NCBI GenBank assembly: GCA_963793645.1
Contig: CAWCAW010000003.1
Coordinates: forward strand, 310,001 to 374,000
From: CAWCAW01 sp963793645
GTDB taxonomy: Bacteria; Actinomycetota; Acidimicrobiia; Acidimicrobiales; UBA8190
Length of the DNA: 64,000 nucleotides
Direction of reading: 5' to 3'
Positions 54,458-64,000 of this stretch are shown here, piece by piece; position 1 is the stretch's first letter, and the number at the start of each line of letters is the position of its first letter. A program made the position numbers and the translations under genes. Below the pieces are notes generated by a model that made no database searches, was not told the DNA's origin, and saw only the letters and a list, made by a program, of their open reading frames with translations.

Positions 54458-55458
54458 GTACCAACCACCAGCTGATCCTGGCCCGGCGACCCACCGGCAT
54501 GCTGACAGAACAAGACATCGACCGTCGAGACACGGCGGTTCCCGAGCCTGGCGAGGATCAGGCGCTGATCAAAGTGCGCTACTTGTCGATCGACCCGACT
54601 ATCCGCACCTGGATGGACGACGTCCCGGGATATCTCCCACCTATCGGCCTCGGCGATGTTGTGCGCGGCGGGGGCATTGGTGAAGTGGTGAGCTCCACCA
54701 CCGATCGATTCCATCCTGGTGACCTCGTCTTCGGTATGACGGGCTGGCAGGACTACGTCCTAGCCGGGCGAGACGCACAAGAGATGCGGGTCATCCCACC
54801 GGGGATTGCCCCTGGCGCTGCCCTCAGCGTCTTCGGGGTCACCGGCATGACCGCCTACTTCGGCCTGCTCGATGTCGGGAAGCTCGTGGCCGGCGACACC
54901 GTGGTGGTGTCGGGAGCGGCTGGCGCCACGGGGTCGGTGGTGGGACAGATCGCCAAGCTCAAAGGGGCGGGCAAGGTCGTCGGCATTGCCGGCACGGCGG
55001 AGAAGTGCGCCTGGATCACAGACGACCTGGGTTTCGACGCCGCCATCAACTATCGACTCGACGATGTCGGTCGGGCGCTGCGCACGCACTGCCCGCAGGG
55101 GATCGACCTCTACTTCGACAATGTGGGCGGGGAGATCCTCGACGCCTGCCTGGCTCGACTGGCCATGCGAGGACGCGTCGTGCTGTGCGGCGCCATCTCG
55201 ACGTACAACGACGGCGACAACCCGCCCGGGCCGCGGCACTACCGCAACCTCATCACCCGGCGCGGGCGCATGGAGGGATTCATCATCCTCGACTACTTCG
55301 ACCGCTTTGCCGAAGCGCAGGTGGAGATGGCGGGTTGGGTGGCCGACGGCAGCGTGAGGTACGCCGAGCACGTGATCGATGGGCTCGATCACGCCCCTGA
55401 TGCGTTGAACCTGTTGTTCAGCGGAGGCAATAGCGGCAAGGTGATCGTCAAGCTCTAA
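54454..55458 (+). CDS. zinc-independent MDR oxidoreductase (CurA/prostaglandin-reductase type)
   Basis: A 334-residue medium-chain dehydrogenase without the zinc-binding residues. SIDPTIRTWMDD and the Rossmann motif VSGAAGATGSVVGQIAK are diagnostic of the NADPH-dependent 2-alkenal/enone reductase group; YFDNVGGEILDACL follows. The GTG at 54454 overlaps the previous stop by 4 bp. It would reduce an alpha,beta-unsaturated ketone or aldehyde, in keeping with the upstream SDR and LLM enzymes. It is convergent with the next gene, overlapping by 4 bp. Confidence 0.88.
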   Translation: MSTNHQLILARRPTGMLTEQDIDRRDTAVPEPGEDQALIKVRYLSIDPTIRTWMDDVPGYLPPIGLGDVVRGGGIGEVVSSTTDRFHPGDLVFGMTGWQDYVLAGRDAQEMRVIPPGIAPGAALSVFGVTGMTAYFGLLDVGKLVAGDTVVVSGAAGATGSVVGQIAKLKGAGKVVGIAGTAEKCAWITDDLGFDAAINYRLDDVGRALRTHCPQGIDLYFDNVGGEILDACLARLAMRGRVVLCGAISTYNDGDNPPGPRHYRNLITRRGRMEGFIILDYFDRFAEAQVEMAGWVADGSVRYAEHVIDGLDHAPDALNLLFSGGNSGKVIVKL

Positions 55459-56144
55459 TCGAACCAGTCCCACTGCCCGGGCGTGATCGTCTCGAATGCC
55501 GCCGCCAGAAGCGGCCGGCACCGACCGTCGTCCCAGCGCCCCGCCACGACACGGCGCATGGTGGCGGCCACCTCGCCGGGATCGCCGTCGAGGAAACAAA
55601 CGGTGATGCGCTCGCCGTCGGGGGCCGCAAAACCCCACGCCCCCGCCACGCCGTCCACCTCCACGAGGTCGGCGAGGGCGTCATCAGCGAGCCACGGACC
55701 GGCTACTTCGGTTCGCTCCTCGACGATGACGTATACGCCGCGGTTGGGCCGATAGGGCACCGCTTCGGCCGAGACGAGGACGCGCCTGGCGACGGTGCTG
55801 TCCTGCAGATCGAACGCTCCCGACAGATGGGCGATGCGCACCGAATGAAATCGATCCTCGGCGCGCAGATGGGCGGCGAGAGCGCGAAAGTCGGCCAGGG
55901 TCTGATCGAGCGGCTCGGTCATCAGGTACAGGGTCACGTAGTGCACAGGAGCGAAGCGTTTCTCCGAGACGGCACGCCCTGCCGTGCACGCCGGTGTCGA
56001 GACCCAGCGCTGACCGAATGCGATACCGGGCAACGTGAACTGCTCGGGCATGTGGTCGAGCTGGTGCCACTGGTTGTACGACCGATGCTCGGCGACCTCG
56101 GGCACCTCGGTAAAGGAGAAGAAACCGGCCTTGACCTTGTTCAC
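55455..56144 (-). CDS. uncharacterised protein with EthD-like half
   Basis: A 229-residue cytoplasmic protein. YNQWHQLDHMPEQ near residue 23 resembles the ligand-binding motif of EthD/dimeric alpha-beta barrel proteins, and the second half (YVIVEERTEVAGPW, then GAWGFAAP) looks like a second such domain. It begins at a GTG. A role next to the oxidoreductase operon is likely, but I do not recognise a specific family. Confidence 0.6.
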   Translation of the reverse strand: MNKVKAGFFSFTEVPEVAEHRSYNQWHQLDHMPEQFTLPGIAFGQRWVSTPACTAGRAVSEKRFAPVHYVTLYLMTEPLDQTLADFRALAAHLRAEDRFHSVRIAHLSGAFDLQDSTVARRVLVSAEAVPYRPNRGVYVIVEERTEVAGPWLADDALADLVEVDGVAGAWGFAAPDGERITVCFLDGDPGEVAATMRRVVAGRWDDGRCRPLLAAAFETITPGQWDWFD

Positions 56145-56298
56145 GACGGGTAGTCCACCACGGCGCCCGTATCCTTTGCAGCTCTGGAGCTCTCCGTGCT
56201 TTCACACTTCGTTATCCGTCTGGGGGGGCTGTGAGCACGCTTTAGGCGCTGGTACTATCGGATCGGGGCCACTGGCCGAGGCGACAGGAGGGCAACCA

Positions 56299-57234
56299 GT
56301 GTCGTTGGCGAAGACCCCGAACCTCTTTCTCGTCGGGGTCCAGCGATCGGCGACCACGGCGCTGTGGTCCTACCTCGGCGAGCATCCCGACATCTTCATG
56401 GCGTCACCGAAGGAGATGCATTTCTTCGGGAGCGATCTCGGTGCGTTGCCGGGCACGGGCGACTCCGGGACTCGAGTCACCCTTGATGAGTACCTGGACA
56501 GCTTCGCCCCGGCCCGCATCCAGCGCTACCTCGGAGACGCCTCGGTCGGGTACCTCCCCTCGCTCAAAGCCGCCGCCGAGATCCGGGAATTCTGCCCCGA
56601 TGCCCGTATCATCGCCTCGTTTCGAGATCCCGTGGACATGCTGTACTCGCTGTGGAGCCTGTTGCGGTTCCAAGGGGTCGAGACGACCCGCACTTTCGTC
56701 GAGGCATTGGACGACGGGGAACCCCGGTGGGCGCTGACGGCCGGCTCATTTCGATGGGCGTTCATCTACCGGAACCTGATTCGCTACGCCGAGCAGCTCG
56801 AGAGGTTCCTGGACGCCTTCGGAGCCGAGCGCGTCCACGTGGTCATCTACGAGGACTTCGTCAGCGACATTGCTCGGTCTTACGGTGACGTCCTCACGTT
56901 CCTCGGCGTCGATACCGCCTTTCAACCCGAGTTCTCGGTGGTCAACGCCAATCGCAAAGTTCGCTCTACCCGCCTGCGCGAACTCGTCGAACGACCTTCG
57001 ACAGTGGCGCGCCGGATTGGGCGGCTGGTGGTGCCCGTGCAATCGCTACGGGGCGTGCTCGGCAAACATGTCGTCAGCTACAACGAGCCCACCGTCGACC
57101 GACACGCGCTGGATCCGGCCGTGCGCGCCCAGCTGGATGCCGAGTTCGCCGGCGAGGTCGCCCGGCTGCAGAAGCTCATCGGGCGTGATCTGTCGGGTCG
57201 ATGGTCCCGCTCGACCACGCCATCGGCCCCGTGA
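56299..57234 (+). CDS. sulfotransferase domain protein
   Basis: A 311-residue predicted PAPS-dependent sulfotransferase, of a branch closer to glycosaminoglycan O-sulfotransferases. The 5'-PSB loop reads GVQRSATTALWSYL with SPKEMHFF after it, and FRDPVDMLYSLW matches the 3'-phosphate-binding motif. AGGAGG lies 7 bp before the GTG at 56299, which decides the start against a longer open frame. It is coupled to two GT2 genes (TGATG), so it sulfates the glycan those enzymes build. Fifth sulfotransferase of the window. Confidence 0.87.
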   Translation: MSLAKTPNLFLVGVQRSATTALWSYLGEHPDIFMASPKEMHFFGSDLGALPGTGDSGTRVTLDEYLDSFAPARIQRYLGDASVGYLPSLKAAAEIREFCPDARIIASFRDPVDMLYSLWSLLRFQGVETTRTFVEALDDGEPRWALTAGSFRWAFIYRNLIRYAEQLERFLDAFGAERVHVVIYEDFVSDIARSYGDVLTFLGVDTAFQPEFSVVNANRKVRSTRLRELVERPSTVARRIGRLVVPVQSLRGVLGKHVVSYNEPTVDRHALDPAVRAQLDAEFAGEVARLQKLIGRDLSGRWSRSTTPSAP

Positions 57235-57995
57235 TGGACGACGTCGCCGTCGTGATCCCGTGCTACGGATACGGAAGCATCCTCGCCGACGCCATCGAAT
57301 CGGCATTGCAGCAGACGCATCCGGCCGCCGACATCCTCGTCGTCGACGACGGGTCGCCTGATGAGACGCGCGCCGTCGCGCAACGGTTCGCGCCGCGGGG
57401 GGTGCGTTATGTATGGCAAGCCAACGGCGGTCCCGGGGCGGCGCGCAACACCGGCGTGGCCGCCTCGACGGCACCCTTGACCATCTTTCTCGACGCGGAT
57501 GACAAGCTCGACCCGACCTACATCGAAAAAACTCTGGCCGTCTTGGCCGGCGCCGCTGATGACGTCGGGTACGTGTACACGCAAGTGCGGTACTTCGGCG
57601 CCGAAGAGGGAAAGATCACGCACTACCCGCAATGGGACGCCCAGCGTCTGCTGCGGTGGCCGTTCGTCCACCCCAGCGCATTGATCCGCACCGAGCTGGT
57701 GCGCACGTACCCCTATGACGAGCGCCGGGGGCCGTGGATCGAGGACTGGGATCTCTTTCTCACGTTGGCGGAGCATGGCGTGCGCGGCGTACTGCTCGAC
57801 GAACCCTTGCTTTGGTATCGCCGCCACCTTGGCACGTCGCGCAGCGATCAGACCGATGAACGGGCCTTTCACGCCGTGCTCCGCAAGCACTGGCGCTTGG
57901 GCGGCATTGCCCACGCGGCGCGTGTCGAGGCGTACTACCTCAAACAACGCATTGTCAGGGGCCGACTGACAGATGCGCCAAGCACCCATGAGTGA
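57234..57995 (+). CDS. GT2 family glycosyltransferase
   Basis: A 253-residue GT-A glycosyltransferase. VVIPCYGYGSILADAIESAL, quoted in part as VVIPCYGYG, starts the fold; ILVVDDGSPDET, NGGPGAARNTG and FLDADDKL (the DXD site) follow, and an IEDWDLFL motif supplies the catalytic base region. The ATG at 57234 overlaps the sulfotransferase stop by 1 bp. No membrane helices; it acts on the cytoplasmic side. Confidence 0.9.
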   Translation: MDDVAVVIPCYGYGSILADAIESALQQTHPAADILVVDDGSPDETRAVAQRFAPRGVRYVWQANGGPGAARNTGVAASTAPLTIFLDADDKLDPTYIEKTLAVLAGAADDVGYVYTQVRYFGAEEGKITHYPQWDAQRLLRWPFVHPSALIRTELVRTYPYDERRGPWIEDWDLFLTLAEHGVRGVLLDEPLLWYRRHLGTSRSDQTDERAFHAVLRKHWRLGGIAHAARVEAYYLKQRIVRGRLTDAPSTHE

Positions 57996-58878
57996 CCCCG
58001 TCGTCTCTGTGGTGATCCCCACCGTGCGCGGCGGTGCCCTTTTGGCCGAAGCGGTGGCCTCCGCCCTGGCCCAGAGCGTGGCGGAGCTCGAGGTGGTCGT
58101 GGTGCGCAACGCCCCCGGTGTGGATCTGTCCGACGTTGGCCACGACCCTCGCCTCCGCATCCTCGACGAAGCCCGTCCCGGGCGCGCCTATGCCGTCAAC
58201 CGGGGCGCCTCCGAAGCGCACGGCACGTGGGTGGCGCTCCTCGACGACGACGACACATGGGAACCCGACAAGCTGCAACGGCAGCTCGACGCGCTGGCCG
58301 GATGGGACGGGGTCGCCGCCAGCGTCACCAATTTCGTCCGAGTCGACGAAGAGGGCCACTTCTTGAAACTCGGCGTGTCCCGAAAAGCCGGCTACGCCGA
58401 CTTGGTGGCGGCCCGGACGACATACCTGCCCAGCTCGCTCATGGTGCGCCGGGATCTGTTCTTGGAGCTGGGAGGGCTCAACCCGACCTACACCATCGCC
58501 GATGACCTCGACCTCTTTCTGCGCCTCAGCGCCATCGGTCAGCTCGCCTTTGCCGATGAAGCGTTGGTCCGCTACCGGGTCCACTCCAAGACCATGACCC
58601 AGGCCACTCGGTTGCGCATGTGGAAAGAGGGGGCCCGTGTCATCAGCAAGGCCCGCCAAGGCGCCGCGGCGCGAGGCGATTGGACGGTGTGGCGCAAGTC
58701 GTGGCGGGGAACGATCCTCTTTCGGCGGTGGTGCGCCTCGGACTCCCTCGCCTATGCCGACCGGGCCTGGCGCCAGCGCGACCGGGCCTCGGTGCTGCGC
58801 CATATCGGCACCGCGCTGCGGGCGTCGCCGCCCGACGTGGTGCGTCTGGCCGTCAAGCGCCTGCGCGGCCGCATCTGA
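57988..58878 (+). CDS. GT2 family glycosyltransferase
   Basis: A GT2 of about 296 residues with VVIPTVRGG, EVVVVRNAPG, ARPGRAYAVNRG, LLDDDDTWEPDKL (metal site) and IADDLDLFLRL (catalytic region). The ATG at 57988 overlaps the upstream GT2 by 8 bp; an ATG at 57973 is also in frame. Last gene of the sulfotransferase-GT2-GT2 operon. Confidence 0.88.
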   Translation: MSDPVVSVVIPTVRGGALLAEAVASALAQSVAELEVVVVRNAPGVDLSDVGHDPRLRILDEARPGRAYAVNRGASEAHGTWVALLDDDDTWEPDKLQRQLDALAGWDGVAASVTNFVRVDEEGHFLKLGVSRKAGYADLVAARTTYLPSSLMVRRDLFLELGGLNPTYTIADDLDLFLRLSAIGQLAFADEALVRYRVHSKTMTQATRLRMWKEGARVISKARQGAAARGDWTVWRKSWRGTILFRRWCASDSLAYADRAWRQRDRASVLRHIGTALRASPPDVVRLAVKRLRGRI

Positions 58879-58947
58879 CACCACCGGTGTCACGGCGGAG
58901 CATCGGCGCGAGGGCCGCGGCGGCGACCACCCGCCGCCCGGAGCAGA

Positions 58948-61644
<2,697 letters not shown>

Positions 61645-61690
61645 GGGGAGCGGGGAGCAGGCTCCGGGCCCGCCAACTCGCGACGAGCTG

Positions 61691-62050
61691 TCAGGGACCG
61701 GGGACCTCACCGTCCATGATCACCACGGGCTCCTCGGTGAGCACGAAGTCGAGACGATCGACGTCGAGGAACGTCTCGATGTCGGTCCACACGCGGCCGA
61801 AATCCGGGGCTGCCACATGTGCCTGGTAGGCCGCCATCGACTCGAACCACTGCTCGGTGACACCGTCATACCCACCGTCGTCCTCGGGCCCGTAGTCCTC
61901 GAGCAAACGGTGGTGTTGCACGTAGCGGATCACGTGACTGCCGCTGGCGGTGGAGGCCACCAGCGGGCCGTGATGCTCTCTCCAGTAGGCGTGGAACTCG
62001 GCCGGCGACATGCCCGCCTTGCGCCGCACCAAACACGTGAGTTTGACCAT
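61691..62050 (-). CDS. EthD-domain protein
   Basis: A 119-residue dimeric alpha-beta barrel protein: MVKLTCLVRRKAGMSPAEF then YWREHHGPLV, the EthD family motif, and YDGVTEQWF. The ATG at 62050 follows AAGGGG; upstream residues in the longer frame are not conserved. EthD proteins assist or catalyse ring-cleavage-type or monooxygenase reactions; the partner is unknown. Confidence 0.85.
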   Translation of the reverse strand: MVKLTCLVRRKAGMSPAEFHAYWREHHGPLVASTASGSHVIRYVQHHRLLEDYGPEDDGGYDGVTEQWFESMAAYQAHVAAPDFGRVWTDIETFLDVDRLDFVLTEEPVVIMDGEVPGP

Positions 62051-62269
62051 TGCCAAGCCCCTTCTCTCACGACCGCTCGTTTTCTCGCCCCAATACCAGC
62101 CCACAATGTAACGCCAAATCAATATTTACCCCATGGCTCGGACTCACGGCAGGTCGCGCCGGCGCCAGATGTGTCGGCGAGGGCGGCCAGCGTGAGTATG
62201 CGGTGTTTCGTCGCTATCGCGTCTTCGCAGTCGTGCCAGAATCGTCTGTCGGTCACTCAGACCCAGGGA

Positions 62270-63202
62270 TTAGCGCGGTGTCTCGATGATATCGAGGATC
62301 AATGCGCCCAGTAACAGTTGGATTCCAACCAGACATGGAGCAACGGCGAGAAGCACAGTCCCTGCGGTTGGCGTGGTATTGCCGAGCGCCACAACCACTA
62401 CCCAGATCCCGACGCCTAAACCGAATAGGAACAGGGCGATTCCACCAAATAAGAGGATCGCTATCGGCGAGAACGTCCACAGAACGTACTTCCAGAATAT
62501 CCTGCGCCAAAATCCCTTCACCAATAGGTACATAAGAGATGGGGCTAGGCGAGTTAAGCGGATGCCGGACACCTCGTTCCCATAGACAGCAGGGATTGAG
62601 ACATCTTTTACTCGTATGCCGAGAATATTCAGATGGATCAAAAGGTCGTTCTCGAACTGATAACCCGTCGCGATCCGATCAAGCGGAAGGCGCTTCAGGA
62701 CGCTGCTTGTAATCGCCGTGTACCCGTTTTCAGGATCAAAAAGTTGCCAATATCCGGAAGCAAGTTTGGTGAGAAACGACAGGATCACGTTGCCGACAAT
62801 TCGGTGCTTCGGCATTCCCGAGAATGATTCCATCGAGAAGAACCGATTGGCCTTGGTGAAACCGTAGCCATCCTTCACGATCGGGTCGAGCAGATCAGGG
62901 AGAAAGTCCGGGTCCATTTGGGCATCTCCGGCCATCACGACGTTGATGTCGGACCCAATCTCCAGGGCCTGACGATGACCAGCGAGCACGGCGCCACCAA
63001 CGCCCAGGTTGCGCTCGTTACGAACGAGGTGAACGCGTGCATCCCCGACGGCCAGCGCCGCTCCGGCTGTACCGTCGTCGCTACAATCGTCAACCACCAC
63101 GATGTGATCTACCAGCGAGGGCATAGTCGAGATCACGGCATGAATGTGGGCACTCTCGTTGTGCGCTGGAACAACCACCGCGATCGTCATTCCGTCGTAC
63201 AT
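62270..63202 (-). CDS. GT2 glycosyltransferase, DPM-like, with C-terminal membrane helices
   Basis: A 310-residue polyprenyl-phosphate-type glycosyltransferase. VVVPAHNESAHI, HIVVVDDCSDDGT, NLGVGGAV and VMAGDAQMDPDFL (metal site) mark the GT-A domain; FENDLLIHLNILG follows. Two hydrophobic segments close the protein (IAILLFGGIALFLFGLGVGI and a last one near 275-305), so it is membrane-bound. DNA here is visibly less GC-rich than in the rest of the window, a possible sign of transfer. Confidence 0.88.
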   Translation of the reverse strand: MYDGMTIAVVVPAHNESAHIHAVISTMPSLVDHIVVVDDCSDDGTAGAALAVGDARVHLVRNERNLGVGGAVLAGHRQALEIGSDINVVMAGDAQMDPDFLPDLLDPIVKDGYGFTKANRFFSMESFSGMPKHRIVGNVILSFLTKLASGYWQLFDPENGYTAITSSVLKRLPLDRIATGYQFENDLLIHLNILGIRVKDVSIPAVYGNEVSGIRLTRLAPSLMYLLVKGFWRRIFWKYVLWTFSPIAILLFGGIALFLFGLGVGIWVVVVALGNTTPTAGTVLLAVAPCLVGIQLLLGALILDIIETPR

Positions 63203-63275
63203 GGCTATGGGTAGCTTCCCAGTCGGTCCATTGGGGCATAAGAGTCGAGTCGGCCAACGTGAGTGGGATATGGCG

Positions 63276-63890
63276 TCACGTGTTCGAGCCTTCGCACGAT
63301 CCGCAACTCAGCTGCTCTGGAACTGATTCGGCGCGGCTAACAACGGCGCCACACCTGCACACCCATCCTGAATGGCGCGCAGGCACGCCCACCACAAGTT
63401 CATTGTCTTCCACGGAATGCGTCACCACGGAGCCAGCTCCGATCATCGCCCAGGCGCCCACCGTGACGCCACACAAAACAGTGGCATTGGCTCCAATAGT
63501 GGCGCCATGGCTCACGAAGGTGGGTATCACTTCCCATCGGCCAACGGCACACGGCCGGCGGTCGTTGGTGAATACGGCTGCGGGACCAACGAAGACCTCG
63601 TCGGCGAGCTCTACACCACGAAACACAGACACGTTGTTCTGTATTTTGACACGATCACCGATTTGGACTCCCTGATCCACAAAGACGTTCTTCCCCAAAG
63701 TGCAATCGACCCCGATATGAGCACCGGCTCGAATGTGGACGTGATGCCAGATCCGCGTGCCGACGCCCACGGAAGCTCCAACCTCCACAATGGCTGTCTC
63801 GTGGATCAACGCATCACCATCGCTCGTGGCCGGGTCCTCACGCACACATGGAAGGGTACCCTCTCGAGGGGCCAGAATTCTCAAAACCAT
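63276..63890 (-). CDS. hexapeptide-repeat N-acetyltransferase (WlbB/WbpD-like)
   Basis: A left-handed beta-helix acyltransferase of about 204 residues. IWHHVHIRAGAHIG, VFVDQGVQIGDRVKIQNNVSV (quoted in part) and GVTVGAWAMIGAGSVVT show the hexapeptide repeats. FTNDRRP and SHGATIGANATVL match the UDP-amino-sugar N-acetyltransferases (WlbB/WbpD) that act on UDP-3-amino-uronates. A Cys-rich end, CRCGAV...CGSC, may bind zinc, as seen in some relatives. Start uncertain: ATG 63890 or TTG 63923. With the uronate-forming dehydrogenase at 23049 it fits a di-N-acetyl-uronate pathway. Confidence 0.82.
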   Translation of the reverse strand: MVLRILAPREGTLPCVREDPATSDGDALIHETAIVEVGASVGVGTRIWHHVHIRAGAHIGVDCTLGKNVFVDQGVQIGDRVKIQNNVSVFRGVELADEVFVGPAAVFTNDRRPCAVGRWEVIPTFVSHGATIGANATVLCGVTVGAWAMIGAGSVVTHSVEDNELVVGVPARHSGWVCRCGAVVSRAESVPEQLSCGSCEGSNT

Positions 63891-63923
63891 TCGGAGTTCG
63901 CTTGGCCGTTTCGCCTCTGTCAA

Positions 63924-64000
63924 CGGTGATCAACGCGCGGCGATGTGGGGTATCTGGTTTCCGTCCCGATCGTTCGTCCTAGACCGTACGAATCACACCA
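63924..64000. other. right edge, upstream of the acetyltransferase
   Basis: Only 77 bp remain. No gene is recognised; the promoter or the upstream gene of the leftward acetyltransferase may lie just beyond. Confidence 0.3.

Overview
The window is high-GC bacterial chromosome from an actinobacterium, most likely from the Acidimicrobiia or a neighbouring class. This is inferred from many GTG/TTG starts, a sortase beside a Thr/Pro-rich surface protein, two luciferase-like F420-type oxidoreductases and MMPL and L,D-transpeptidase genes; no rRNA or marker gene settles it. No tRNA, rRNA or CRISPR array was seen.

Left part (about 0.26-25.3 kb): a large surface-polysaccharide locus. A leftward operon holds three tandem sulfotransferases, a tandem GT2 glycosyltransferase split by an apparent frameshift, and two identical copies of an ABC-2 polysaccharide exporter (Wzm/Wzt type). 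The exporter copies form 2,221-bp direct repeats flanking a methyltransferase and a fourth sulfotransferase. Divergently placed are two GT4 glycosyltransferases. Then come a methyltransferase, a polysaccharide deacetylase, a GT4, an asparagine-synthase-like amidotransferase and a polytopic membrane protein; the last three carry multiple frameshifts. A Wzz/CpsD-like protein without a Walker A motif, a CapD/FlaA1-type dehydratase, a nucleotide-sugar 6-dehydrogenase and a sugar epimerase complete the locus.

Middle part (25.3-41.5 kb): an IS630-family element with recognisable ends, an eroded 0.57-kb stretch, a 1,256-residue repeat-built surface protein with an LSFTG-like sorting signal facing a sortase gene, a LuxR-type regulator with a degenerate GGDEF-like domain, a giant MMPL transporter with a Pro-rich tail containing a 24-bp minisatellite, and cysD-cysNC. 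The cys genes make PAPS, the sulfate donor needed by the five sulfotransferases in the window.

Right part (41.5-64 kb): a secreted S53 peptidase, an F420-type oxidoreductase, an argS operon (alpha/beta hydrolase, SRPBCC protein, nitroreductase), an L,D-transpeptidase, a secreted protein with a strong terminator, a Tat-exported phospholipase C, a short redox operon (SDR, LLM, MDR), a second glycan module (sulfotransferase and two GT2), aconitase, an EthD-like protein, and at the right edge a base-composition-shifted GT2 and a hexapeptide N-acetyltransferase.

The unifying theme is a sulfated, probably methylated and uronic-acid-containing cell-surface glycan, with precursor synthesis, sulfate activation, assembly, chain-length control and export all encoded within 64 kb.
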